From NCBI GenBank assembly GCA_023436065.1, contig JAEZKU010000056.1, positions 4,306 to 68,305 of the forward strand: a DNA stretch of 64,000 nt. Direction: 5' to 3'. A model generated the notes under the pieces. It did not search any database, was not told the origin of the DNA, and saw only the letters and a list, made by a program, of their open reading frames with translations. Every line of letters begins with the position of its first letter. The first letter of the stretch is position 1. Position numbers and translations under genes: made by a program. Shown here one piece after another: positions 36,136 to 45,017 of this stretch. The DNA comes from Bacillota bacterium. Its GTDB lineage: Bacteria; Bacillota; Clostridia; Lachnospirales; Lachnospiraceae.

Positions 36136-37491
36136 CTATTGTAAAATATCGTTAAGGTCATTTAACCCGGTAATCGTTGTGACAATAATGGCAGTATCTC
36201 CGAATTGCAGTGTCGATTGTCCATCAGGTATTATGATTTTGTTCTTACGATTAATGCAACACAGCAATACATTTTCATTCAATTTTAACTTGGACAAAGG
36301 GACGCCCACCAACTTTGAATTACTCTTCACACGAAATTCCAGAGCTTCTGCTTTATCATTGATGATTTTATATAAGGTTTCTACATTGCTTCCCTTCGGG
36401 TTTTGCATAATACGGATGTACTGAACAATGCGGTCGGCTGTGATAAGCTTTGGCTTGATGATTTTTCCCAGAGACATATCTTCAATCACTTCATCAAAGG
36501 TCAAACGCGTTATTTTAGTGAAGATCTTCGCTTTGGAATTCTTCTGGGCATAAAGAGATAATAGGATGTTCTCTTCGTCCAGATTCGTGAGCGAAATAAA
36601 AGCATCCATGCTCTCAATTCCTTCTTCCAGCAGGACATTTTGATCAGAAGCATTGGCATGAATGATTAAGGCTTCCGGCAACATTTCACTTAATTGCTCG
36701 CAACGTTCCAGTATCTGTTCCACTATCTTAACGCGGATACCCACTTCTATTAATTTTCTTGCAAGATATACAGAGATATTGCTACCACCGATGATCATCA
36801 CAGTTTTTGTTGATGGTGAGGTAATACCTACTTTACGAAAGAATTCTAATGCATTCTTTGGTGTAGCGACGATGGATATCCTATCGCCGGCCTCTAAAAT
36901 CGAATCTCCGGACGGAATAAAGACTTGTCCATTACGTAATATCGCACATACAAGGATATTACAGTGGAACCGAATTGGTATTTCCTTGATTTTAATTTGA
37001 TCCAGAATAGAACCAGTCGGAATCTGCAGATGGAGAAGCTCTACCTTACCTTTTGAAAAAGTTTCAATATCGATAGCGGAGGGTAGCCTTATTAATCGGG
37101 CAATATCAGAGGCTGTCTCCAATTCCGGATTAATAATCATAGAAAGTCCCATTTCTTCTCTGATGAATTCAATTTCATTATGATATTCCGGATTACGTAC
37201 TCTTGCTATGGTATGACAATCACCGGCCTTTTTTGCGATGATACAACAGAGTAGGTTTAATTCATCTGAACCGGTTACAGCGATCAGTAAATCAGCTTCT
37301 TCGATTCCTGCAGATATCAGAATGTTATAGCTCGCCCCATTGCCAACTAAACCCATAACATCAAGTGTCTCAGTGATGTTATTGATTGCAGAGGCTTTAT
37401 TATCGATCACTGTAATTTCATGTCCCTCCCGATCCAGTAGTTCGGCAAGAGCGGATCCTACTTTACCACAGCCTATAATAATTATTTTCAT
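36136..37491 (-). CDS. trkA: Trk system potassium transporter TrkA (two RCK domains)
   Basis: This 451-residue cytosolic gating subunit has two tandem Rossmann/RCK units: 'IIIIGCGKVGSALAELLDRE' at the N-terminus with an acidic NAD-binding end, and 'VMIIGGSNISVYLARKLIE' near residue 230. Each is followed by a TrkA-C domain, as in E. coli TrkA. The ATG at 37491 begins exactly at the Rossmann strand. A GTG at 37506 would add five residues but overlaps the AGGAG, so the true start is not certain. It is cotranscribed with trkH. Confidence 0.92.
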   Translation of the reverse strand: MKIIIIGCGKVGSALAELLDREGHEITVIDNKASAINNITETLDVMGLVGNGASYNILISAGIEEADLLIAVTGSDELNLLCCIIAKKAGDCHTIARVRNPEYHNEIEFIREEMGLSMIINPELETASDIARLIRLPSAIDIETFSKGKVELLHLQIPTGSILDQIKIKEIPIRFHCNILVCAILRNGQVFIPSGDSILEAGDRISIVATPKNALEFFRKVGITSPSTKTVMIIGGSNISVYLARKLIEVGIRVKIVEQILERCEQLSEMLPEALIIHANASDQNVLLEEGIESMDAFISLTNLDEENILLSLYAQKNSKAKIFTKITRLTFDEVIEDMSLGKIIKPKLITADRIVQYIRIMQNPKGSNVETLYKIINDKAEALEFRVKSNSKLVGVPLSKLKLNENVLLCCINRKNKIIIPDGQSTLQFGDTAIIVTTITGLNDLNDILQ

Positions 37492-37529
37492 TTTCTCTTG
37501 ATACACTCCTTTGATGATTTCATTTAATC

Positions 37530-37558
37530 ATTATAGCACATTTAATTATTCTTTACAT
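37530..37558 (-). promoter_or_regulatory. Probable promoter of trkA-trkH
   Basis: On the minus strand, TATAAT occupies 37535-37530, with ATGTAA (17-base spacer) or TGTAAA (16-base spacer) as the -35 box. The start site would be near 37523. Confidence 0.5.
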
Positions 37559-37599
37559 TAGAATGTACTAACTTAACTGCAAAATAAGTTCCCTTTACC

Positions 37600-37630
37600 A
37601 TTCGTGCAGAATAAGATACGATTCGTGCAG
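37600..37630. repeat. Direct repeat ATTCGTGCAG upstream of trkA
   Basis: The 10-mer occurs at 37600-37609 and 37621-37630, exactly 21 bases apart (two helical turns), roughly 80-110 bases upstream of the predicted trkA start site. Confidence 0.45.
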
Positions 37631-37807
37631 TAAACGGCTATTGATCGAAAAATCTGTAATTATTATTTCTTGTAATAACGTATATAAAAAGATTAAACTA
37701 ACTGTGGTATAGTGTGAAACTATAAACTAAATTAATGTGTGCCCGGTATTAGCTATTGTGGCGGATTGATAAACTTATTGGCATGAATATTATAGTACCG
37801 TAAAAGG

Positions 37808-37849
37808 AAGGCTCTACCTGTACAGTAATCACTGTGCAGGCAGAGCCTT
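37808..37849 (-). terminator. Terminator after the uracil/xanthine permease
   Basis: AAGGCTCTACCTGTACAG (from 37808) pairs with CTGTGCAGGCAGAGCCTT (to 37849) with few mismatches. On the minus strand it is followed by CCTTTTAC. The rest of the ~400-base gap between this gene and trkA shows only the trkA promoter and the direct repeat. Confidence 0.65.
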
Positions 37850-37910
37850 ATATTTGTCCTGTGGACACACATTGTTATATCAATAGGTGTAATTGCAATT
37901 CAATTTGATA

Positions 37911-39326
37911 TTATTCGGCATCTGATTCCGCTGATATAGATGCTGTAGCAGCCGTTTCCTCAGCAGGTGCTTCTTCCTTTTCACCGATGGAGAGAAGCAG
38001 GTTGAATACGATACCAACAACAGCTGCGGTTGCGAGAGCCGGGAACTGTGTTCCGAACATCGGGATCATACCACCTTGAAATCCGAAGCTTCCGCCGAGA
38101 CCGACGATCAGGATGATGGCGATAATAGCCAGGTTTTTGGATTTGAACATATCTACCTTACGATCCATCATGATTGTTACACCCTGTGCAGCGATAACAC
38201 CAAACAGGTAGATGGAAAGTCCACCAATGACTGCAGTAGGAATGGAATATACGATGTTGATCAAAGGGGTGAAGCAGGAGATAACCATAGTAATGATGGA
38301 AGCCGTAAGGAGTACCGGGATAGAGAATACCTTAGAGATAGCCATGGTACTGATATTCTCACCATAGTTGGTACCTGCAGGACCGCCGATCATACCGGAT
38401 ACGATATCACCGATACCGTCACCGATTAAGTTTAAGCCCAATTTATCAGCAATATTGTATTTCTTATCAGATTTCATCTTCTTTGCAAGATCGTTCACAT
38501 AAATGTCAAGCTGATAAACATGTGCTGTGGACTCGGGGATAGTTGCGATCGCAATCGGCATGATTGCTGCAACTGCTGCTAAGGAAGGCTTCGGGAAAGT
38601 AATCTTAGGGAAGTCGAAGATACGAGTACTCTCGATTGTGTTGAAGTTTACAAAAGGAATACCTGTAATCGCTCCAATGATTAACGCAGCAACATATCCT
38701 GTCAAAAGACCAAAAAGAATAGGCAACTGACTCAGCTTGCCCTTCAAGTATACAGAATATGCAATTGTTGAAATAAGGGTGATAATAGCAATAACCCATG
38801 CCATATTAGAAGCAAGAGCTGTCTTGGTATCATCAACGGTAGGAAAAGCTGCTGCATTTCCCATAGCATTTGCTGCAAGGGATAAACCGATGATCATTGC
38901 GATACTGCCTGTAACTGTAGGGGGAAGAATTTTGTCGATAGTTTTTCTTCCGGTACGCTGGATGATAAGACCTGCGGCGATTGAAACGAGACCTGACATT
39001 ACGATACCAAACTGTGCAACAGATATTTTTTGATCTAGGGAATAATTAGCGAATTGTTCTGCTGCCATGATGGAAGAAATTGCTGCGATGTAAGAGAAAC
39101 TGGAACCGTAATAAAGAGGTATCTTTCTACCTGTAACAAAGATGAAACAAAAGGTTGCCAAGCCACTTGCGAAAATAGTTGTCGATACGTGGAATCCTGT
39201 GATTAATGCAACAAGAACGGTTGCTGGGAACATTACAACGATCTGCTGCAATGCAAATAAGATAAGTTCCACGAACGGGGGTCTTTGATCCGGCAAATAG
39301 CCGATCGGTTGATTCTTTGAAGCCAT
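37911..39326 (-). CDS. Uracil-xanthine permease (NCS2, UraA/PbuX type)
   Basis: This 471-residue membrane protein is of the nucleobase:cation symporter-2 family. It shows 'ALQQIVVMFPATVLVALITG' at the start, 'YYGSSFSYIAAIS' in helix 3, 'PPTVTGSIAMIIGLSLA', 'ATIPESTAHVYQLDIY' with the conserved Glu of helix 8, and 'GGPAGTNYGENISTMAISKV' with the Glu of helix 10. This is the UraA arrangement, so uracil is the likeliest substrate, though xanthine is possible. The last 25 residues are Ala/Glu-rich. GGAGG precedes the ATG. Confidence 0.88.
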   Translation of the reverse strand: MASKNQPIGYLPDQRPPFVELILFALQQIVVMFPATVLVALITGFHVSTTIFASGLATFCFIFVTGRKIPLYYGSSFSYIAAISSIMAAEQFANYSLDQKISVAQFGIVMSGLVSIAAGLIIQRTGRKTIDKILPPTVTGSIAMIIGLSLAANAMGNAAAFPTVDDTKTALASNMAWVIAIITLISTIAYSVYLKGKLSQLPILFGLLTGYVAALIIGAITGIPFVNFNTIESTRIFDFPKITFPKPSLAAVAAIMPIAIATIPESTAHVYQLDIYVNDLAKKMKSDKKYNIADKLGLNLIGDGIGDIVSGMIGGPAGTNYGENISTMAISKVFSIPVLLTASIITMVISCFTPLINIVYSIPTAVIGGLSIYLFGVIAAQGVTIMMDRKVDMFKSKNLAIIAIILIVGLGGSFGFQGGMIPMFGTQFPALATAAVVGIVFNLLLSIGEKEEAPAEETAATASISAESDAE

Positions 39327-39499
39327 GTTAAATTTACCTCCTGGGATTTTTTTTATTTTGACATACTTTTTATGTTTTGTAAAGTAGGAATCGTGTCAAT
39401 CGAACAAAAAATTTGAAAAATTAGCTGGATTAATTATTGGGGGAGTCTGTTACTGTTTAAATGTGCCTATTTAGGTAGGATTTAGGGGACTGGGATTGG

Positions 39500-39562
39500 G
39501 ATGGATGTGTATGAGATGAATGTGTAAGAGATGAATGTGTAAGTGATGTATATGTACGAGAT
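39500..39562. repeat. 15-bp tandem repeats
   Basis: About four imperfect units of the type GATGAATGTGTAAGA run through this stretch (units beginning GATGTGT, GATGAATG, GATGAATG, GATGTATA, GATGTATG). They are non-coding and abut the hairpin repeat. Confidence 0.65.
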
Positions 39563-39564
39563 GT

Positions 39565-39676
39565 ATGTGCCAAAAGTGCTACGCACGTTTTTCCGGATAT
39601 AAGCCGTTGCCATCACAATCAAGCTTGCATAGCAACGACTTATATCCGAAAAGCACCGAAGGTGCTTTTGGCACAT
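39565..39676. repeat. 112-bp hairpin repeat, copy B
   Basis: Perfect 12-bp terminal inverted repeats (ATGTGCCAAAAG / CTTTTGGCACAT) bound a self-complementary element. It shares the TTCCGGAT, AAGCTTGC and ACCGAAGGTGCTTTTGGCAC blocks with copy A at 20623-20740. It is non-coding. Confidence 0.75.
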
Positions 39677-39699
39677 TTATTGGATAATACCATAGACTT

Positions 39700-39784
39700 T
39701 CATTGTAGAAGGGTCTATCATTGTGGAAGGTCCTGTAGTTATGGTATGTACTGTCAATTTGGCAGGGCCTGTCATTGTTGCAGG
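39700..39784. repeat. Degenerate 18-bp tandem repeat array
   Basis: Units at 39700, 39718, 39736, 39754 and a partial one at 39772 follow the pattern TCATTGTNGNAGGNNCTG. There are no spacers, so this is not a CRISPR. Confidence 0.65.
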
Positions 39785-39829
39785 TTATATTATTTGTGAT
39801 TTACAGTTTGTTAATTAAATCATTGTTCT

Positions 39830-39857
39830 TTGTACATATTATAGATTGTGGTACAAT
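39830..39857 (+). promoter_or_regulatory. Probable promoter of the DUF4153-type gene
   Basis: TTGTAC at 39830-39835 and TACAAT at 39852-39857 have a 16-base spacer, about 130 bases before the start codon. Confidence 0.5.
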
Positions 39858-39989
39858 AGGGATTAAGTAAGGAGATTTATGTAAGCTTTCTCGGGGTTTT
39901 AATTTTATTTTACATTCGGGTGTAGGTGCTGTAACATAACTTTGCAGTGTTCAAACCTGAGTGGAAATATGTTTATTAGGAGTGATGGC

Positions 39990-41804
39990 ATGAAGGTGAT
40001 TTCCGGACTGAGGAGGAAGTGGCAGGGTCTGGCGGATACAGTAAACCGTTTTCCGCTGACAATCATTTTGTTGATCGCTGCCGCTGCATCCAATACAATA
40101 GGAATTGAATCAGAAGATAATCTTGTTTATACACATTTACTGATAACTTTTCTGGTTGGGGCTGCAGCTTTTGTTGTGCTGCAGATGCTTTATGAAAGAT
40201 TTTTTGATAACCCTGTACTGAGACTGATCTTTGCAGTGATTTCCGTAGCCGGATCAGTGCTGTACTACTTAAGCATTCGTGATGACAAGTGGGATACTGA
40301 GATTTCGGTTCGTACCATAGTGTTATTCTTTGTCCTATTGATTGCATTTTTATGGATTCCGGTAATCAGGAGCAGCTATAACTTCAACGAAAGCTTCCTT
40401 GTTGTCTTTAAAGGCTTTTTTACAGCTCTGCTTTTCGATGGAGTCCTATATCTTGGGATCGTATTGATCATCAGTGCCATCAATCTTTTAATCACAAGGC
40501 TGGATGACCAAATCCTCTTACATGCCTTGAATATCATCGGAATCATGATTGCACCTACCTACCTGCTTACCATAATTCCGGTCTATCCGGGTAAGAGGGA
40601 GCTGCTCGTTAATAAAGACAGCACATCAAAGACAGAGGAAGCAGTTCAAACGATTGAGGAGCAATCCGGAACCTATATCGAGAAAATGATTACACCGAAT
40701 AAATTACTGATTTCACTGATCTCATATGTGGTAATACCGATTACAGCGGTATTTACGATTATCCTGCTGCTTTATATTATCATCAATATCCGCGGAGAGT
40801 TCTGGACGGATAACCTGATGGAACCGATGCTGGTTTCCTATTCCATCACGGTGATTGTTGTCTATCTGCTGGCAAGTACCATTCATCATTCGTTTGCAAA
40901 GTACTTCCGAAGGATATTTCCCAAGGTATTAATTCCTTTGGTTTTGTTTCAAACCGTTTCTTCTATATTAAAGATATCAGAGGCCGGTATCACCTATGGG
41001 CGCTATTATGTGATCCTGTTCGGAGTATTTGCTGTCATTGCCGGCATCTGCTTCTGCATTTTACCGGTACGCAAGAACGGTGTCATAGCACCTATCCTGA
41101 TGGGAATGGCGCTCCTCTCTATCATACCGCCTGTGGATGCCTTTACGGTAAGCAAATGGAATCAAATCAACAGGCTGGAAGCTGCGCTTACGAGAAACAA
41201 TATGCTTTCAGAAGGGGTTATCATACCCAGATCAGATATATCAGAAGAGGATAAGGAAGCTATTATAAAATCTATTGATTATATCATCCGTATGGGATAT
41301 GATAAGAAATTACCATATCTTTCAACATATACAGGTACCTATGAATTTGAGAGAACCTTCGGTTTCGCTCAGTATGGCGGGGCAGACAGCGTATACCAGA
41401 GCTTTTATATAAGCAGAAATACAGAAGAGCCTGTTTCGATCTCAGGGTTTGATAAGATGCTGCAGCTGAACATCTACAATGCCTCACCCGAAATCGTAAG
41501 TAGTCTGTTTGAAATTAACGGAGCATCTTATGTGATACGATATACGAATAGGACGGGAGTAGGTCAGTTTATCACCCTTGAAGGCGCTGACGGCGGGGAA
41601 ATACTTTCATTTGACACTGATGAGATATATGAACGGTTTAAGGAAGCATCCGAGAAGATCAGCCGTCCTACGAAGGACATGACCTTTACAAGGGAAAATG
41701 AAAAGGCTGTCATTACCTTGGTGGCCAACTCTGTCAGTGGCAGCGAGGGGACAGCCGGGTCCGACCTGTCTGCTGATTTGCTTGTATTTATTAGGATTAA
41801 ATAA
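39990..41804 (+). CDS. Polytopic membrane protein, DUF4153-like
   Basis: The 604-residue protein has about eleven to twelve hydrophobic helices in its first ~380 residues (for example 'FPLTIILLIAAAASNTIGI'), followed by a soluble, probably extracytoplasmic C-terminal domain of about 220 residues. The layout matches DUF4153 proteins of Firmicutes, which have no known function. The ATG at 39990 has TTAGGAG at correct spacing; the frame is open 16 codons further upstream without an RBS. It appears to be a single-gene transcript. Confidence 0.75.
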   Translation: MKVISGLRRKWQGLADTVNRFPLTIILLIAAAASNTIGIESEDNLVYTHLLITFLVGAAAFVVLQMLYERFFDNPVLRLIFAVISVAGSVLYYLSIRDDKWDTEISVRTIVLFFVLLIAFLWIPVIRSSYNFNESFLVVFKGFFTALLFDGVLYLGIVLIISAINLLITRLDDQILLHALNIIGIMIAPTYLLTIIPVYPGKRELLVNKDSTSKTEEAVQTIEEQSGTYIEKMITPNKLLISLISYVVIPITAVFTIILLLYIIINIRGEFWTDNLMEPMLVSYSITVIVVYLLASTIHHSFAKYFRRIFPKVLIPLVLFQTVSSILKISEAGITYGRYYVILFGVFAVIAGICFCILPVRKNGVIAPILMGMALLSIIPPVDAFTVSKWNQINRLEAALTRNNMLSEGVIIPRSDISEEDKEAIIKSIDYIIRMGYDKKLPYLSTYTGTYEFERTFGFAQYGGADSVYQSFYISRNTEEPVSISGFDKMLQLNIYNASPEIVSSLFEINGASYVIRYTNRTGVGQFITLEGADGGEILSFDTDEIYERFKEASEKISRPTKDMTFTRENEKAVITLVANSVSGSEGTAGSDLSADLLVFIRIK

Positions 41805-41919
41805 ATCCTATTAAATCTATAGAAAAAGTATAGTAATAAGGAGAGCTTTATGCTAAACTGATTTTCAGATCACGGTAATGGTTCCCCTGATCATCTATTT
41901 TAGCTAAAGGAATAGTACA

Positions 41920-43062
41920 ATGAACAAGATGAATAACAGAGAAATCACGGTACAGCAGTTAAAGACATTATCTGCTCAGGAATATCTGCTGGTGGATATC
42001 CGGGATGAAATCTCATTTAACCATGGATATATCCCGGGTGCCGTGAATATGAGCACAGAAGAGCTCACACAAAATATTGAGAAATTACCGATGGATCGAA
42101 AGATCATCATATACTGTATGAAGGGCATCATAAGCGAGGAGGTAGCGCAAGAGCTATCCTCCAAGGGCCTCGAAGCCTATAATCTGACAGGAGGTTACGG
42201 AGTCTGGCTTAAGGAAAGCTTTGATGAAGTGAGCCGCTGTGAGGAGATAGAGCTGAGTCTCAGAAAGAAATTCCATAAATCTATTTTCACGAAATTCGCA
42301 AAAGCAGTCAATGAATATGAACTGGTTAAGGAAGGTGATAAGATTGCGGTCTGCATCTCCGGAGGCAAGGATTCTATGTTGATGGCGAAGCTGTTTCAGG
42401 AACTGAAAAGACACAACAAATTTCCCTTTGAGGTTGTCTATCTGGTAATGAATCCGGGCTACAGTGATTTTAACCGGGAGATTATCGAGACCAATGCCAA
42501 GCTTATGGGAATTCCGATTACAATGTTTGAAACGAATATATTTGATGCGGTATTTGAGGTGGAAAAATCTCCATGTTATCTCTGTGCCAGAATGAGACGC
42601 GGACACCTGTACCGGAAGGCACAGGAGCTGGGTTGCAATAAAATCGCCCTGGGTCATCATTATGATGATGTGATAGAGACAATTCTTATGGGAATGCTGT
42701 ACGGTGCCCAGATTCAGACCATGATGCCGAAGCTCCACAGTACGAATTTTGAAGGAATGGAGCTCATCCGACCGATGTATCTGATCCGGGAAGAGGATAT
42801 TAAGCATTGGAGAGAATATAATCATCTGCATTTTATCCAATGTGCCTGTCGGTTTACAGATACTTGTACCGTTGGCAGCAGTGACGGTAATACCGGTTCT
42901 AAGAGACAGGAAATCAAGAATCTGATTAAGAAGCTGAAGGAAACGAATCCGTATGTCGAGGGTAATATTTTTCGAAGCATTGAGAATGTGAATCTGGATA
43001 CTGTGATTGCTTATAAGCAAAAAGGAGTTCAGCATCATTTCTTGGAGGATTATGATTTATGA
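41920..43062 (+). CDS. Rhodanese domain fused to TtcA-like PP-loop tRNA thiolation protein
   Basis: This 380-residue two-domain protein has a rhodanese domain at residues 1-105 with the active Cys66 in 'IIYCMKG'. Residues about 130-340 form a PP-loop ATPase with 'SGGKDS' at 147-152, C-x-x-C at 219-222 and further cysteines at 308, 310 and 316. TtcA makes 2-thiocytidine at position 32 of tRNA using a [4Fe-4S] cluster, and a rhodanese could hand it persulfide sulfur. The fusion is seen directly; the tRNA target is inferred. Its stop overlaps the LysR gene start by four bases. Confidence 0.82.
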   Translation: MNKMNNREITVQQLKTLSAQEYLLVDIRDEISFNHGYIPGAVNMSTEELTQNIEKLPMDRKIIIYCMKGIISEEVAQELSSKGLEAYNLTGGYGVWLKESFDEVSRCEEIELSLRKKFHKSIFTKFAKAVNEYELVKEGDKIAVCISGGKDSMLMAKLFQELKRHNKFPFEVVYLVMNPGYSDFNREIIETNAKLMGIPITMFETNIFDAVFEVEKSPCYLCARMRRGHLYRKAQELGCNKIALGHHYDDVIETILMGMLYGAQIQTMMPKLHSTNFEGMELIRPMYLIREEDIKHWREYNHLHFIQCACRFTDTCTVGSSDGNTGSKRQEIKNLIKKLKETNPYVEGNIFRSIENVNLDTVIAYKQKGVQHHFLEDYDL

Positions 43063-43967
43063 CTTTACAACAGTTAAGGTATGCGGTTTGTGTTGCGAAT
43101 AATAAATCGATGAACAAAGCCGCAACAGAGCTTTTTATTACTCAGCCCAGTCTGTCCAGTACGATACGCGATCTGGAGGAAGAGATCGGAGTCGAATTGT
43201 TCAAGCGTACCAACCGGGGAATCGTCATTACACCGGAGGGGGAAGAATTCCTGGGACATGCCAGACAAATCATTGAGCAATATAAGCTGATTGAGGAGAG
43301 ATACATAGACAACAAAAATCCGAAGAAGAAATTCAGTGTCTCCATGCAGCACTATACGTTTGCCGTTCAGGCATTTATCGAGATGGCTAAGGAATTCGGT
43401 ATGGAGGATTACGAGTTTGCAGTCCATGAGACAAAGACCCATGAGGTAATCGATAATGTCAGGAACCAGAAAAGCGAACTGGGGATACTCTATCTGAATG
43501 AGTTTAACCGCAAGGCAATGGAGAAGATATTCAGGGATTATGAACTGGAATATACAGAGCTGTTCCAGTGCAGTATTTATGTGTATCTGTGGAAGAATAA
43601 TCCTCTGGCCGGCAAGAGTGTAATAGATTTTGAGGATCTGAAGGATTATCCCTGTCTGTCCTTTGAACAGGGGGTTAATAATTCGTTTTATTTCGCCGAA
43701 GAGGTGTTCAGTACTCTGCATTATAAGCAAATCATTAAGGCGGATGACAGGGCAACCCTGCTTAATCTGATGATTGGTTTGAACGGTTATACTTTATGTT
43801 CGGGCATTATCTGCGAGGAGCTGAATGGTGACAGCTATAAAGCAGTTCCATTAAATACACAGGAGAAGATGAGTATCGGCTATATCAAGAGCAGTAAGCA
43901 GCCACTTAGCAGATTAGGAGAGAGATACATCGAGGAATTGTTAAAATTCCGTGATAAGGTATTATAA
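43059..43967 (+). CDS. LysR-type transcriptional regulator
   Basis: This 302-residue regulator has an N-terminal winged HTH ('TLQQLRYAVCVANNKSMNKA' then 'AATELFITQPSLSSTIRDLE') and a C-terminal periplasmic-binding-like effector domain. It is translationally coupled to the rhodanese-TtcA gene and followed by larE and two PLP enzymes of sulfur amino acid metabolism, so it may sense cysteine, O-acetylserine or another sulfur signal, as CysB-type regulators do. The effector is an inference from context only. Confidence 0.88.
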   Translation: MTLQQLRYAVCVANNKSMNKAATELFITQPSLSSTIRDLEEEIGVELFKRTNRGIVITPEGEEFLGHARQIIEQYKLIEERYIDNKNPKKKFSVSMQHYTFAVQAFIEMAKEFGMEDYEFAVHETKTHEVIDNVRNQKSELGILYLNEFNRKAMEKIFRDYELEYTELFQCSIYVYLWKNNPLAGKSVIDFEDLKDYPCLSFEQGVNNSFYFAEEVFSTLHYKQIIKADDRATLLNLMIGLNGYTLCSGIICEELNGDSYKAVPLNTQEKMSIGYIKSSKQPLSRLGERYIEELLKFRDKVL

Positions 43968-44032
43968 AACGATCGGCTAAGGATTGGCCGGTAATATCAC
44001 ACAAGTCAAGGTATGGGAGGAAATGAAAGACT

Positions 44033-44857
44033 ATGAACGCACAGGAAAAACTTACTGTATTAAAGGATTATTTAGAACAAAGACAAAGGATAGCAATCGC
44101 TTTTTCCGGAGGGGTCGACTCGACCTTCTTATTAAAGGTTGCACATGACTTGCTTGGAGACAATGTGATCGCAGTTACCGCGACCTCCTGCTCCTTCCCT
44201 AAGAGAGAGCTGAAGGAAGCCAGTGATTTCTGCGAGAGAGAAGGTATCAGACATATCATCTGCGAATCAGAGGAACTGCAGATAGAAGGCTTTTCTCATA
44301 ACCCTGTTAACCGTTGCTACCTCTGCAAATCCGAATTGTTCACAAAGATATGGGATATTGCGAAGCAACAGGATATTCCTTATGTGGCAGAGGCTTCTAA
44401 CATTGATGATAACGGAGACTACCGTCCCGGTCTGCAGGCAGTGAAGGAGTTGAAGGTACTAAGCCCGTTAAGAGCGGCAGACTTAAATAAAAATGAGATC
44501 CGGATTCTGTCAAAGGAACTCGGACTATCCACCTGGAACAAGCAATCCTTTGCCTGCCTGTCCTCGCGCTTCGTCTATGGAGAGGAAATTACAGAGGAAA
44601 AGCTGCACATGGTGGATGAAGCAGAACAGCTTCTGCTGGATCTGGGCTTTCGCCAGGTACGGGTCCGTATTCATGACAAGATTGCAAGAATTGAGATAAC
44701 GAAGGAGGAGTTCCCTAAGATGTTGGAAATGGTACATACACAGCCGGTGACTGAGGTTATTCATCAAAAGCTTAAGAAACTGGGCTTCTCCTATGTTACC
44801 ATGGATCTTGGAGGGTATCGGACAGGCAGTATGAACGATTCCATATTGCAGAATTAG
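44033..44857 (+). CDS. larE: LarE-type ATP-dependent sulfur transferase
   Basis: This 274-residue PP-loop protein has 'IAFSGGVDSTFLL' near residue 20. LarE inserts sulfur into the nickel-pincer nucleotide cofactor of lactate racemase. Three cysteines are conserved here: Cys95 and Cys98 in 'RCYLCKS', and Cys175 in 'FACLSSRF', at the position of the sacrificial Cys176 of L. plantarum LarE. A three-Cys pattern is the one expected for the [4Fe-4S]-cluster form, which would be catalytic rather than sacrificial. No larA, larB or larC is present in the window. A terminator follows. Confidence 0.85.
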   Translation: MNAQEKLTVLKDYLEQRQRIAIAFSGGVDSTFLLKVAHDLLGDNVIAVTATSCSFPKRELKEASDFCEREGIRHIICESEELQIEGFSHNPVNRCYLCKSELFTKIWDIAKQQDIPYVAEASNIDDNGDYRPGLQAVKELKVLSPLRAADLNKNEIRILSKELGLSTWNKQSFACLSSRFVYGEEITEEKLHMVDEAEQLLLDLGFRQVRVRIHDKIARIEITKEEFPKMLEMVHTQPVTEVIHQKLKKLGFSYVTMDLGGYRTGSMNDSILQN

Positions 44858-44881
44858 TAAATATACTTATACTATGAGGAG

Positions 44882-44921
44882 TAGCTGGTTATATGATGTT
44901 CTTATAACCAGCTATCGTTTT
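44882..44921 (+). terminator. Terminator after larE
   Basis: TAGCTGGTTATA (44882-44893) pairs with TATAACCAGCTA (44903-44914), followed by TCGTTTTT. Confidence 0.75.
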
Positions 44922-45017
44922 TATATAATAGCCATGATGCCTGCGCGATGCTATAATATCTGAAAAATCGTAATAATTATATACTCTTCAAACAGGTAAG
45001 GAGCAGTGAGGTAGAAT

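Noticed and set aside
39482..39676. A 64-codon minus-strand frame with a repeated Tyr-Thr-Phe-Ile-Ser pattern
   Set aside because: The pattern comes from the DNA tandem repeats, and the frame runs through the hairpin element without an RBS.
39500..39784. Possible CRISPR array
   Set aside because: Repeat units are only 15 or 18 bases, degenerate and directly adjacent, with no spacers and no cas genes nearby.
42154..43038. A 294-codon minus-strand frame through the rhodanese-TtcA gene
   Set aside because: The plus-strand product has catalytic motifs and a coupled downstream gene. The minus frame resembles no protein and lacks an RBS.
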